NCBI GenBank assembly: GCA_964409905.1
Contig: CAYPET010000003.1
Coordinates: forward strand, 1-64,000
Reading direction: 5' to 3'
From: JAGNRR01 sp964409905
GTDB lineage: Bacteria > Bacteroidota > Bacteroidia > Chitinophagales > Chitinophagaceae
Length of the DNA: 64,000 nucleotides
This document shows, one piece after another, positions 25,468 through 34,352 of this stretch. The notes under the pieces were generated by a model that searched no databases, was not told where the DNA came from, and saw only the letters and a list, made by a program, of their open reading frames with translations. Numbering within the stretch: the first letter of the stretch is position 1; each line of letters begins with the position of its first letter. Position numbers and translations under genes: made by a program.

Positions 25468-25491
25468 AACACGAAACAATTCGTGTTTTTT
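25468..25491 (+). promoter_or_regulatory. Terminator-like hairpin upstream of rel
   Basis: The stem AACACGAA (25468-25475), loop ACAA, TTCGTGTT (25480-25487) and further T to 25491 have the form of an intrinsic terminator on the plus strand. It sits in the 89-bp divergent gap, 41 bp before the rel start, where no plus-strand gene ends. It could be an attenuator in a rel leader or insulate rel from antisense transcription of rsmI. Confidence 0.4.
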
Positions 25492-25532
25492 CAAGCAATA
25501 TAAATATTGTCATAACTTAGTATTAAAATAAG

Positions 25533-27779
25533 ATGGCTAAACTTTTATCATCATATACAGAGAGTGAAGAAGAAGATAAAAAAGTAATTCTCAGGGAGTA
25601 TCGCTCTTTTCTTCGGGCTATTGGAAACAATATCAGCAAAGATGGCAAGAAGCGTATAAGACAAGCTTTTGAGATTGCCGCCGAAGCGCATAAGCATATG
25701 CGGCGCAAAAGCGGCGAACCTTATATACTACATCCTTTGGCCGTGGCAAAAATCGTCGCTACCGAAATGTATTTGGGCACTACATCGGTGATATGTGCCT
25801 TGCTACACGATACAGTAGAGGATACCGAAATGACACTTGATGACATTCAATTTGACTTTGGCAATACCGCTCGTAACATTATTGACGGCTTAACCAAAAT
25901 TGCCACAGTCGCAGCTGGCAAAGACACTTCGGTGCAAGCTGAAAATTTCAGAAAAATTTTACTCACGCTGGCCGACGACCCCAGAGTCATCTTGATAAAA
26001 ATAGCTGACAGACTGCACAATATGCGCACACTGGATAGTATGCGAAAAGACAAGCAATTAAAAATTGCTTCGGAAACAATTTACATTTATGCGCCTATTG
26101 CACATCGCCTTGGTCTGTACGAAATAAAATCTGAGTTAGAAGACCTAAGCCTTCGATACACACAACCGGATGTATATTTTGACATAAAAAACAAACTGGC
26201 CGAGACCAAAGCTGAACGAAATCGTTACATACGAGAATTCATCAAACCCTTAAAAGCAGAGCTTGACGCAAACAACATCGAATGCACCATAACAGGTAGA
26301 TCAAAATCAATCCACTCGATATGGAATAAAATGCACAAAAAAAATGTACCATTCGAGGATGTATTTGATTTGTTTGCTATTCGCATTATCATTGACGCAG
26401 AAATAGAAAACGAAAAGCAAGAATGCTGGAAAGCATTTTCTGTAGTTACGGGCATGTTTCATCACAGCCTTGACCGCATGCGAGATTGGCTTAGCGCGCC
26501 AAAAAGCAATGGATATGAGGCACTCCACACTACAGTGATGAGCCCAAAAGGCAAATGGGTAGAAGTTCAAATACGATCAAAAAGGATGAACGAAATTGCC
26601 GAAAAAGGTCTGGCGGCGCATTGGAAATATAAAGAAGGCAATCAAAAAGAAAGCAAAATTGACCTTTGGTTAAAGAACATTCGTGAAGTTTTGCAGGACC
26701 CTGATGCCAATACCTTTGAGCTAATATCAGATATCAAAACTGATTTATTTAAAGACGAAATTTTTTGCTACTCACCCAAAGGAAAAGTGGTCACGCTGCC
26801 TAAAGGAGCAACTGCACTTGATTTTGCTTTTGACATCCACTCCGAATTAGGTAAAACCTGTATTGGTGCCAAGGTAAACTACAGGCTCGTGCCAATTAGC
26901 GAACAATTACGCAATGGTGATCAGATAGAAATAATTACTTCAAAAAAACAAAAACCGAGTAGCGATTGGCTGAATTTTGTAAAAACAGGCAAAGCAAAAT
27001 CGCGCATCAAGTACTACCTGAAAGAAGAAAAACGCAAAATAGCCGACGATGGCAAGGCACTTTTGGCCCGCAAATTAAAAGGCCTGAATCTTGAACTGAC
27101 CGATCATAATGCAATGGTGGTGATGAATTATTTCAATTATGACTCACACACAGATATGTATTATGACATGGCCCAAAATCAATTTGATTTTAAAGAGCTA
27201 AAAAAGTTTGAAAATAAAAACGGTCATCTATTAGCCCCTAAAAAAACAATTGCCCAACAGCAGCCTCAACAAGTTGATAAGGAGGAAGAAAAGTTAAAAC
27301 AACAACTTTCTGCTAAAGACTATGAGTTGGTATTATTTGGCAGTGAATCTTCAGATAAAATACAATATACACTTGCCAATTGTTGCAAGCCCATACAAGG
27401 TGATGATGTGTTTGGATTTATCACAACAGGTGAAGGCATGAAGATTCATACCACTACATGTCCAAATGCACCTTCATTACTTGCCCAATACAGTCACCGT
27501 GTAGTTAAAGCTAAGTGGGCTAATAATAAAGAAATTTCTTTTTTGACTACATTAAAAGTTACCGGAGTTGATGATGTTGGCATCATTAATAATATGACCA
27601 ACATCATATCGGGTGAACTAAAAATCAATATGCGCAGCATGAGCATTGAGAGCCATGAAGGATTATTTGAAGGGAAGATAAAAGTCTTTGTAAAAGAAAA
27701 AAAAGAGTTAGCCAAACTTATTGAAAAACTTGAAAAAGTAAGAGGCATCCATAAAGTCAGCCGTGTTGAGTCTAATTAA
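25533..27779 (+). CDS. rel: Bifunctional (p)ppGpp synthetase/hydrolase (RelA/SpoT family)
   Basis: A 748-aa long RSH enzyme making and breaking the stringent-response alarmone. Order of domains: HD hydrolase (about 45-200) with intact H53, H67 and HD 92-93 (LLHDTVEDTEM), so it is hydrolase-competent. The synthetase domain (about 240-370) includes VFDLFAIRII and SNGYEALHTTV. Then come TGS (about 410-470, FCYSPKGKVVTLPKGATALD), a helical/zinc-finger region with NCCKPIQGD, and a C-terminal ACT domain (about 672-746). A preceding hairpin may regulate it. Confidence 0.96.
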   Translation: MAKLLSSYTESEEEDKKVILREYRSFLRAIGNNISKDGKKRIRQAFEIAAEAHKHMRRKSGEPYILHPLAVAKIVATEMYLGTTSVICALLHDTVEDTEMTLDDIQFDFGNTARNIIDGLTKIATVAAGKDTSVQAENFRKILLTLADDPRVILIKIADRLHNMRTLDSMRKDKQLKIASETIYIYAPIAHRLGLYEIKSELEDLSLRYTQPDVYFDIKNKLAETKAERNRYIREFIKPLKAELDANNIECTITGRSKSIHSIWNKMHKKNVPFEDVFDLFAIRIIIDAEIENEKQECWKAFSVVTGMFHHSLDRMRDWLSAPKSNGYEALHTTVMSPKGKWVEVQIRSKRMNEIAEKGLAAHWKYKEGNQKESKIDLWLKNIREVLQDPDANTFELISDIKTDLFKDEIFCYSPKGKVVTLPKGATALDFAFDIHSELGKTCIGAKVNYRLVPISEQLRNGDQIEIITSKKQKPSSDWLNFVKTGKAKSRIKYYLKEEKRKIADDGKALLARKLKGLNLELTDHNAMVVMNYFNYDSHTDMYYDMAQNQFDFKELKKFENKNGHLLAPKKTIAQQQPQQVDKEEEKLKQQLSAKDYELVLFGSESSDKIQYTLANCCKPIQGDDVFGFITTGEGMKIHTTTCPNAPSLLAQYSHRVVKAKWANNKEISFLTTLKVTGVDDVGIINNMTNIISGELKINMRSMSIESHEGLFEGKIKVFVKEKKELAKLIEKLEKVRGIHKVSRVESN

Positions 27780-27785
27780 ATCACA

Positions 27786-28883
27786 CTACAAGTCAAAGCT
27801 ACCCATAAGTGGTAAATGGTCTGAATAGGGCACAAGAAAACGATCAAAGTATTTTATCCGCAGCCTATTACTGAAAAACATATAATCAATCCGTAAAAAA
27901 GATATTTTTCCTCTATAAGTCGAACCCACTCCACAGCCGCGTTCAAGAAAAGCATCCTCCAATTGACCTTTTACATTGAAGTAACTGTACGAGCTAGGCA
28001 AATCATTCAAATCGCCACAAACAATAGTGGGATATTCATTGCTTTCATCAATCACAAAACCTGAAAGATCCGCCTCAACACCGCGTTGTTTATATGCCTT
28101 TAACAACTTGGTAAATACCGAACGTGAACTCTTCAATGCGCTTTTTGCAGTTTGCAACATACTACTGTCATTTTGTATAGTCATATCCTGCGGCGATAAT
28201 TTATTCGAGTGTAAATGAATATTATAAACCCGTAGACGATCTTTCCCAATATCGATAATGGCTTCTTGAAGTAAGTTTTTATCATCTTCGTTAATCATCA
28301 CATTGGTATTTTTTACTATTGGGAATTTCGAAAAAATTACACTCCCCCACAATCGATTAGCATGTCGTTTTAACGCACAAGTTTCAACATAAGGATACCC
28401 ACACTTTTCTTTTATCGCTTTTATATTATCCAAGCCTGTACCATCCTTTGTGTAAAACTCCTGAAGACACAAAATATCAGGTGACTTTGAAGAAATAAAA
28501 TCCAAAAGTTTGATACGATTGTTTTTATCACCAGTCCAGTCATAAAGATCCAACAACCTTACATTATAGCTCATTATACTAAAGTCCTTTGCCACTTCAG
28601 CGTCATTTGTTTTTAGGCAACCAAATCCAAATCCAACACTAATAACATTCCATGAAATGAATAGCCCCAACAAAGCAATGCCAACCATGAGATATTTTCT
28701 GGCAATCAACCAAAAAAAAAGAAAAGCAATATTCAACACGGCTACCACCGGTGTCAGCAATCCCAGTACCCCCATTAGTTGATATTCAGCCGGACTCACA
28801 GTTGGTATGTAGTGCATGAATATCAACATGACCAATAACAACAACTGAGGCAAATAAAGGATTCTGAATATCACCTTTCGCAT
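27786..28883 (-). CDS. Endonuclease/exonuclease/phosphatase family membrane protein
   Basis: A 365-aa protein with three N-terminal membrane segments (about 5-95), then an EEP catalytic domain. Motifs: IMSYNVRLLDLY (Asn), CLQEFYT (metal Glu), VCGDLNDLPSSY (catalytic Asp-x-Asn), RIDYMFFS and SDHLPLMG (Asp-His). The domain should face the periplasm, as the helices end just before it. Related Bacteroidota proteins are annotated only as EEP family; the substrate (lipid phosphate, nucleic acid) is unknown. It is the last gene of a rhomboid-rhomboid-EEP unit with 1-3 bp spacing. Confidence 0.85.
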   Translation of the reverse strand: MRKVIFRILYLPQLLLLVMLIFMHYIPTVSPAEYQLMGVLGLLTPVVAVLNIAFLFFWLIARKYLMVGIALLGLFISWNVISVGFGFGCLKTNDAEVAKDFSIMSYNVRLLDLYDWTGDKNNRIKLLDFISSKSPDILCLQEFYTKDGTGLDNIKAIKEKCGYPYVETCALKRHANRLWGSVIFSKFPIVKNTNVMINEDDKNLLQEAIIDIGKDRLRVYNIHLHSNKLSPQDMTIQNDSSMLQTAKSALKSSRSVFTKLLKAYKQRGVEADLSGFVIDESNEYPTIVCGDLNDLPSSYSYFNVKGQLEDAFLERGCGVGSTYRGKISFLRIDYMFFSNRLRIKYFDRFLVPYSDHLPLMGSFDL

Positions 28884-28884
28884 A

Positions 28885-29736
28885 CTAGTCCTTAAAGCGT
28901 TCTAAATAGTCTCGTTCAGCTTGAGATAAACTTTCAATACCTAAACTATTAATTTTATCCAGAATCTGATTTAGATACTGTTCATTTTGATCATTGACAA
29001 GTCGCGGCTTGGCGATTGGCTTCTTGTTTCGCAAGAAATTTTCATTATTCGAAAAATAAGACCGACTGTTACTTAAAAGCACCTTGATTTTTTCAAAAAA
29101 ATCATACAAAATATTTTGTGATAGATAACCAAGTAACCCACCTGCCAGAAAAACCAGAATAGCATGGATATTATGCAGTCGTGTAAATAAACTTAAACCC
29201 ATAAAAATAAGCCCAAAAACATAAATGGGCACGCCACGATTGAATATGGCATAAAAAACATACTTTGGCTTGTAGGTAATAGTGGCAGCGGCAACTGCAG
29301 CTACTCCACCAAGCGTAGACATGTACAAACCATCACCTCCATCGGCTAGCCAAGTGTAGATCAATAGCGCCAAACCACTCAACACACTGCCGAGAAAGAA
29401 AATAGGCAACACACGATTCGTGCCACGTAAATCTTCTATGACCGTACCAAAAATCCATACCCAAACCATGTTGGTGAGTAATGCCCAGAAGCCACTTTCT
29501 ATAAATCCATAGGTAAACAAACTCCATGGTTGGTATAAAAAATCACCAATATCCAAAGGCAACAACAACGGATTTTTTATGTACCGAAAAAAGAAAGCGG
29601 TGCCATCATCGGTCAACTTAAAAATGGTTTCGATGAACCACAGGAATACAAAAAATCCACCACATATAATGACAATGCGAATAATATCACTGCGATAGGT
29701 GTTTTTGAAAATAGAACGAGATTGAAATGAATTCAT
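28885..29736 (-). CDS. Rhomboid-like protein, catalytic residues missing
   Basis: A 283-aa polytopic protein with rhomboid topology (first helix about 20-37, then five more up to about 215). The region matching the rhomboid GxSG motif reads STLGG (residues 140-144), with Leu at the Ser position. The helix-2 HxxxN region (FTYGFIESGFWALLTNM) has no His, and the helix-6 His is replaced (VFLAGGLLGY). The C-terminal 30 residues (QILDKINSLG...LSQAERDYL) match a small helical tail domain (DUF6576-like) common on Bacteroidota rhomboids. It is therefore probably a pseudoprotease binding membrane proteins. It sits 3 bp after an intact rhomboid. Confidence 0.75.
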   Translation of the reverse strand: MNSFQSRSIFKNTYRSDIIRIVIICGGFFVFLWFIETIFKLTDDGTAFFFRYIKNPLLLPLDIGDFLYQPWSLFTYGFIESGFWALLTNMVWVWIFGTVIEDLRGTNRVLPIFFLGSVLSGLALLIYTWLADGGDGLYMSTLGGVAAVAAATITYKPKYVFYAIFNRGVPIYVFGLIFMGLSLFTRLHNIHAILVFLAGGLLGYLSQNILYDFFEKIKVLLSNSRSYFSNNENFLRNKKPIAKPRLVNDQNEQYLNQILDKINSLGIESLSQAERDYLERFKD

Positions 29737-29739
29737 AAT

Positions 29740-30378
29740 TTAACCCGAATTGTATGAGATGCGCCAACTTTTTAATATTACAAAGCCTGCCAGCATGCCC
29801 CCTATATGAGCAAAGTGTGCCACATTATCGCCGGGGGTATTACTAAAGCCCGCAAAGAGTCCAATTAATGCCAAGCCGGCCACAACATATTTTGCCTTGA
29901 CCGGTATAGCGAAATAGAGATATAATAATGCATTGGGAAACAGGTAACCAAACGCAAACAACAAACCATATACCGCACCTGAGGCACCAACAGTTGGGAT
30001 TTGTAGCACGTCAAAATTGCCTGAACGAAACTCTACATACTGCACCAGCTGATGGCAAGCAGCAGCACCTAACCCGCTTAGCAGATAATAATTTAAAAAG
30101 CGCTTTGGCCCAAACCGACGCTCCAGAATACTGCCAAACATCCAAAGTGCAAACATATTAAAGAAAATATGTGCAAACCCGGCATGCATAAACATGTGCG
30201 TGATTATTTGCCAAACCCGAAAGTTTGGCGATTCAAAATAGAACATGGCCAACCAGTTTGGATTAAAAGGCAAAGCCGGCCCCACTAACTCTGTGGCAAT
30301 AAAAAACAAGCCATTAATAATCAATAAATTTATTACAACAGGCGGAATGACCTGTTGCGAACTTGGACGAATTTCCAT
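29740..30378 (-). CDS. Rhomboid family intramembrane serine protease
   Basis: A 212-aa six-helix rhomboid protease. The catalytic dyad is intact: S133 in PTVGASGAVYGL and H191 in AHFAHIGGMLAGF. The helix-2 HMFMHAGFAHIFFNM motif is complete, as is the L1-region ERRFGPKRFL. It cleaves transmembrane helices within the membrane; targets are unknown. The start at 30378 is chosen over one 11 codons upstream because an exact -7 box (TACATTTG, 30391-30384) ends 5 nt before it. First gene of the rhomboid-rhomboid-EEP unit. Confidence 0.92.
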   Translation of the reverse strand: MEIRPSSQQVIPPVVINLLIINGLFFIATELVGPALPFNPNWLAMFYFESPNFRVWQIITHMFMHAGFAHIFFNMFALWMFGSILERRFGPKRFLNYYLLSGLGAAACHQLVQYVEFRSGNFDVLQIPTVGASGAVYGLLFAFGYLFPNALLYLYFAIPVKAKYVVAGLALIGLFAGFSNTPGDNVAHFAHIGGMLAGFVILKSWRISYNSG

Positions 30379-30383
30379 CTCTG

Positions 30384-30391
30384 CAAATGTA
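30384..30391 (-). promoter_or_regulatory. -7 box of the rhomboid operon
   Basis: TACATTTG on the minus strand, an exact match to TAnnTTTG. It ends 5 nt before the ATG at 30378, and TTG boxes lie 17 and 22 nt upstream of it. It fixes the rhomboid start and predicts a leaderless mRNA. Confidence 0.5.
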
Positions 30392-30479
30392 ATTGGAAAT
30401 AGAATGTACAAGGCAAGAAATACAATAAGACTGACCGAATTATGACAACTTTTACTAACAAATCAACTACTTTTAGGTT

Positions 30480-30911
30480 ATGAAACATTCAAGAATCCTA
30501 TTTGCCTTACTTCTTCTCACGCTGCCATTTTCGGCTTGTCAAAAAGAGTTAGTGACAAAAATCGAATTACCGGAAGGCTATTTCGAAAACCAATGGCAGG
30601 AAACCTTAACCGCCGCAAAAGAGTTTGACCGCCATATGTTTATTCATTTTTATGCCGACTGGTGTAACCTTTGTGCCGACTTCAAAAAAGATGTGCTGAA
30701 TGATGCCGAGGTAGAGGCATACATGAAAAGTAAATTTATAGGTGCACTCATGGATTCTGAAAAAGGCATTGGTAAAGAATTATATTCCGGTTTTCAGCTA
30801 GAGGGGCACCCCAATATGGTAGTCACCGATAAAAACGGGAACCTCATTGCAAGCCAACGAGGTAAATTGTCCAAAACCGAATTTTTGGATTGGATAAAAG
30901 CCTATGAATAA
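30480..30911 (+). CDS. Thioredoxin-like lipoprotein
   Basis: A 143-aa exported lipoprotein: signal ending in the lipobox LPFSAC (Cys about 21). The following thioredoxin fold has HFYADWCNLCADFKK, i.e. a CxxC redox pair (CNLC, about 62-65). The later GHPNMVVTDKNG corresponds to the cis-Pro region, with Pro in GHPN. It may act as a periplasmic disulfide reductase of the thioredoxin_7/DsbD-gamma type. A near-consensus -7 box (TACTTTTA, 30468-30475) ends 4 nt before the ATG. Confidence 0.85.
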   Translation: MKHSRILFALLLLTLPFSACQKELVTKIELPEGYFENQWQETLTAAKEFDRHMFIHFYADWCNLCADFKKDVLNDAEVEAYMKSKFIGALMDSEKGIGKELYSGFQLEGHPNMVVTDKNGNLIASQRGKLSKTEFLDWIKAYE

Positions 30912-30970
30912 CGAAAGCATCTTACGTAATGCTATAACATAATTTTTGGACTGTAAATAAACCAATAAGG

Positions 30971-30978
30971 TATATTTG
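30971..30978 (+). promoter_or_regulatory. -7 box of the bamD operon
   Basis: TATATTTG, an exact match to TAnnTTTG, ending 10 nt before the bamD ATG at 30989. A suitable TTG at -33 is not obvious. Confidence 0.5.
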
Positions 30979-30988
30979 CCGCGCATTC

Positions 30989-31789
30989 ATGAGAGCTACC
31001 CTTTTCATCATCCTATCTTTAACCTTGGTCATTTCTGCATGTAACTCGCTTGAGAAAATACAAAAAAGCAGTGATACTGAGTTTAAACTGCAAAAAGCCA
31101 ATGAATTCTACGATAAAAAGCAATACGGCAAAGCCATTGTATTATTTGAAGAATTGCTAACCGTGTTTAAAGGTACCAAACGCTTTGAAGGCATCTACTA
31201 CAAGTATGCCATGAGTTATTACAAACAAAATAGTTTTTTGGCAGCATCATATCATTTCAAAAACTTTTCAGACTTATTTCCCAATTCCGAACGAACAGAA
31301 GAAGCCCGTTTTTTGCATAGTAAAAGCCTTTTCGAAGAAGCGCCCAAGTACTCCTTAGATCAGGATAATACCACAAAATCGATTACCGAACTGCAAAATT
31401 TCATAAACTCCTACCCAAAGTCTAAACATGTTGCGGAAGCCAATGCAATGATCGACAAATCGCGATCCAAGTTGGAAAAAAAGGAAAAATATGCCGCCGA
31501 GTTGTACTTCAAAATAGCCCATTATCAGGCTGCTGCTATTTATTTTGAACAAATTATCAATAAATATCCCGAGTCACAATACATTGATTATTACCAATTG
31601 ATGGTGCTGCAATCGCGCTTTAAATATGCCGAACAAAGCATAGAATCCAAACAAAAGGAACGATTTAGCCAAGTTTTGGAAGATTATACATATTTTAAAA
31701 GTATCAACCCAAATAATCAATATCAAAAGGACATGGAAAGCCTAAAAAGCTTATCTTCGCAAATTCTTTCTAAAATTTCAACGCCATGA
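30989..31789 (+). CDS. bamD: Outer membrane assembly lipoprotein BamD
   Basis: A 266-aa lipoprotein (lipobox VISAC, Cys about 18) made of TPR-like repeats, e.g. KANEFYDKKQYGKAIVLFEE, YYKYAMSYYKQNSFLAASYH and AELYFKIAHYQAAAIYFEQI. BamD is the essential partner of BamA in outer membrane protein insertion. It opens a conserved Bacteroidota cluster (bamD, omega, coaBC, DUF4835). Its TGA overlaps the rpoZ start. Confidence 0.93.
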   Translation: MRATLFIILSLTLVISACNSLEKIQKSSDTEFKLQKANEFYDKKQYGKAIVLFEELLTVFKGTKRFEGIYYKYAMSYYKQNSFLAASYHFKNFSDLFPNSERTEEARFLHSKSLFEEAPKYSLDQDNTTKSITELQNFINSYPKSKHVAEANAMIDKSRSKLEKKEKYAAELYFKIAHYQAAAIYFEQIINKYPESQYIDYYQLMVLQSRFKYAEQSIESKQKERFSQVLEDYTYFKSINPNNQYQKDMESLKSLSSQILSKISTP

Positions 31790-32124
31790 TGCATCAAGGA
31801 AAAAAGCTATTAATCAATACAACGAACCCCTCTATAGAAACCCGAAGTATTGATACCATTGCAGCACCTACAGGTAATCTGTATGAGTCGTTAGCCATCA
31901 TTGCTAAAAGAGCCAATCAGATTAACACCAAAATCAAAGATGAATTAATCAAAAAATTGGAGGAATTCGGCAGTCATACTGACAACCTTGAAGAAATCAA
32001 CGAGAATAAAGAGCAAATAGAAATCTCTCGATTTTACGAACGTATGGCTAACCCTGCTATTCAAGCCACCAACGAATTTTTAGACGATAAGATTTATTAC
32101 AAAAAGCCCGAAGTGCAATTGTAA
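31786..32124 (+). CDS. rpoZ: RNA polymerase omega subunit (Rpb6-like)
   Basis: A 112-aa protein of the Bacteroidota omega/Rpb6 form. The core RSIDTIAAPTGNLYESLAIIAKRANQI carries the conserved N-L-Y-E-x-x-x-I-x-x-R-A-N-Q helix that clasps the beta' C-terminus. The start ATG overlaps the bamD stop (ATGATG, so the second ATG at 31789 could also be used). Confidence 0.9.
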   Translation: MMHQGKKLLINTTNPSIETRSIDTIAAPTGNLYESLAIIAKRANQINTKIKDELIKKLEEFGSHTDNLEEINENKEQIEISRFYERMANPAIQATNEFLDDKIYYKKPEVQL

Positions 32125-32163
32125 TATACCGTACAAAATTCAAATAACTAAATACTTTTTTGA

Positions 32164-32191
32164 GTTTGGAAAGCCTAAATGTTTCCAAAAC
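32164..32191 (+). promoter_or_regulatory. Stem-loop between rpoZ and coaBC
   Basis: GTTTGGAAA (32164-32172) pairs with TTTCCAAA (32182-32189) around a 9-nt loop. No T-run follows, so it is not a clear terminator. A weak -7 box (TATTTTTA, 32216-32223) follows before the coaBC GTG. It may separate the two halves of the cluster. Confidence 0.25.
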
Positions 32192-32227
32192 CACTTATCC
32201 AACAGATAAATAAAGTATTTTTACCCC

Positions 32228-33427
32228 GTGCAAGGTAAAAAAATACTCTTAGGTATCACCGGTAGCATAGCTGCCTACAAAATACCTGCATTAGTGCGCC
32301 TTTTTGTTAAGGCCGGCGCCGAAGTAAAAGTAGTTATGACTCCCGCCGCTGCTGATTTTGTATCGCCCCTGGTGTTATCAACCATATCAAAAAACACACT
32401 AAGCATGCACCTCAGCACAAACGACCGTTGGGAAAATCATGTAATGCTAGGCAGGTGGGCTGATTTGATGCTGATTGCCCCAGCCTCGGCCAATACAATA
32501 GCCAAAATGGCCAATGGCCTTTGTGATAATTTACTAATGGCGTCCTATTTATCAGCTACTTGCCCAGTGTATCTGGCACCGGCTATGGATGAAGATATGT
32601 ATCATCACCCTTCCTTTACCCAAAACTGTGAACGCCTGCTAGCATATGGCAATATCATCATCCCGGCTAACCATGGCGAGCTGGCTAGCGGACTGATTGG
32701 CTTTGGACGCATGGCTGAAATTGAAGCTATTTTTCAACATGTGCAATATGCACTCCAACAGACACAGCGACTAAGTGGTAAAAAAGTATTGATTACTGCT
32801 GGCCCAACATACGAAAATATCGATCCGGTGCGTTTTATCGGCAACTATTCTAGTGGCAAAATGGGGCTTGCACTCGCCATGGCTTTTGCCAGCGAAGGTG
32901 CCATAGTCACATTAGTGATCGGGCCCAGCCAATTAAAAGCCGCTCACCCCAACATAGAGCAAATCAATGTTCAGTCCGCCCAACAAATGTTCGAAATTTG
33001 TCAACAACATTTCACCGGTGCCAACATTGCCATTATGAGTGCCGCCGTGGCTGACTATAAACCCAAACATTTGGCCACCGAAAAGATCAAGAAAGGCCAA
33101 GAAGCACATTTAACCATCGAATTAGAAAAAACCATAGACATATTAAAAACCTTGGGAGCATCTAAAAGAGATGAACAGCTACTTATCGGATTTGCCTTGG
33201 AAAGTCAGGACGAAGAAGCCTATGCACTAAAAAAACTGAAGGAAAAAAATGCTGACATCATTGTGCTAAATTCATTGCGTGATGCTGAGGCCGGTTTCAT
33301 GAAGGATACAAATAAAGTGACACTTTATAATAAAGACGAACGTAAAACAACTTATGAGGCCAAATCCAAGAGAATGGTTGCCCAAGATATTTTGGAAGAA
33401 GTCATAAACATTATCAATACGAAATGA
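32228..33427 (+). CDS. coaBC: Phosphopantothenoylcysteine decarboxylase / phosphopantothenate-cysteine ligase
   Basis: A 399-aa bifunctional enzyme for two steps of coenzyme A synthesis. The CoaC flavoprotein half (about 1-180) begins KKILLGITGSIAAYK and has the PAMDEDMYHHP signature with APASANTIAKMANGLCDNL. The CoaB half (about 187-399) has VLITAGPTYENIDPVRFIGN and SSGKMGLALA, then SAAVADYKP. The start is GTG at 32228: the N-terminus matches the family exactly from there and no ATG is available. Its TGA overlaps the next ATG (ATGA). Confidence 0.95.
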   Translation: MQGKKILLGITGSIAAYKIPALVRLFVKAGAEVKVVMTPAAADFVSPLVLSTISKNTLSMHLSTNDRWENHVMLGRWADLMLIAPASANTIAKMANGLCDNLLMASYLSATCPVYLAPAMDEDMYHHPSFTQNCERLLAYGNIIIPANHGELASGLIGFGRMAEIEAIFQHVQYALQQTQRLSGKKVLITAGPTYENIDPVRFIGNYSSGKMGLALAMAFASEGAIVTLVIGPSQLKAAHPNIEQINVQSAQQMFEICQQHFTGANIAIMSAAVADYKPKHLATEKIKKGQEAHLTIELEKTIDILKTLGASKRDEQLLIGFALESQDEEAYALKKLKEKNADIIVLNSLRDAEAGFMKDTNKVTLYNKDERKTTYEAKSKRMVAQDILEEVINIINTK

Positions 33428-34350
33428 AACAACTTGCCTATTGCATAAGCCTGTTGATGTTAACCACATTCGCTGCCATTGGGCAAGAGGTTAACTGTAG
33501 GGCGATTGTGAATGCCAATCAAATTCAAGGTGTAGACAAAAAGGTATTTACCACCCTGGAACAAGCTATTGAAACCTTTGTGAACACCCGTAAGTGGACC
33601 AATGATAACTTCCAACAACAAGAAAAAATTGAGGTAGTATTCTCCCTGGTGTTGGATGCTCAAATTGAAGGCGTTGAAGGTGGTTATACTGGTAGTATCT
33701 CTATACAGTCTACCAGGCCCGTCTATAACGCCACCTACAATTCTACCATGGTAAATTATGTAGACAAAAGCTTGGCTATCAATTACATTCAATTTCAGCC
33801 ATTAGATTTTGCCGACAATCGCGTTACGGGTTCTGATGCGTTGGCATCAAACCTCACTGCCATCATTGCCTATTACACCTATTTGGTCATTGGCTTAGAT
33901 TATGACAGCTTTTCACTGAACGGTGGTACACCCTATTACAACAAAGCATTAAACGTTGTAAACAACGCGCCTGAGGGCAGAGAAATTACCGGCTGGAAAG
34001 CAAGCGAAGCCAACCGGCGCAATCGGTATTGGCTCGTGGATCAGGTACTCAATAATCGTTTTGCCAAATTCCGCGAAGCCCTTTATACCTATCACCGCAC
34101 AGGGCTGGATCTGATGATTACCGACCCCGAAACTGCTCGGCAAAACATGGGCAGCATTTTCCCCGACCTAAAACAAATGAACCTCGATAATCCTTCCTCC
34201 TTGCTTCTTCAGTTTTTTTTCACGGCTAAAAGCGAGGAAATAATGGATTATTTGCAAAATGCAGACCGAGCTCAAAAAGAAATCGTCATCCCTATTTGTT
34301 CGCAAATCGACGTGCGGAACGCGCAAGAGTATTTTAAACTAATGAAGTAA
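33424..34350 (+). CDS. DUF4835 (PorD-like) exported protein
   Basis: A 308-aa protein with a signal peptide (MKQLAYCISLLMLTTFAAIG). It matches DUF4835, found almost only in Bacteroidota and named PorD in the T9SS literature of Porphyromonas. Visible anchors are EVNCRAIVNANQIQG, INYIQFQPLDFADNRV, YYTYLVIGLDYDSFS and GWKASEANRRNRYWL. The gene overlaps coaBC by 4 bp, the usual neighbour. A role in outer-envelope/T9SS assembly is plausible but is known family lore rather than visible here. Confidence 0.82.
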   Translation: MKQLAYCISLLMLTTFAAIGQEVNCRAIVNANQIQGVDKKVFTTLEQAIETFVNTRKWTNDNFQQQEKIEVVFSLVLDAQIEGVEGGYTGSISIQSTRPVYNATYNSTMVNYVDKSLAINYIQFQPLDFADNRVTGSDALASNLTAIIAYYTYLVIGLDYDSFSLNGGTPYYNKALNVVNNAPEGREITGWKASEANRRNRYWLVDQVLNNRFAKFREALYTYHRTGLDLMITDPETARQNMGSIFPDLKQMNLDNPSSLLLQFFFTAKSEEIMDYLQNADRAQKEIVIPICSQIDVRNAQEYFKLMK

Positions 34351-34352
34351 TC

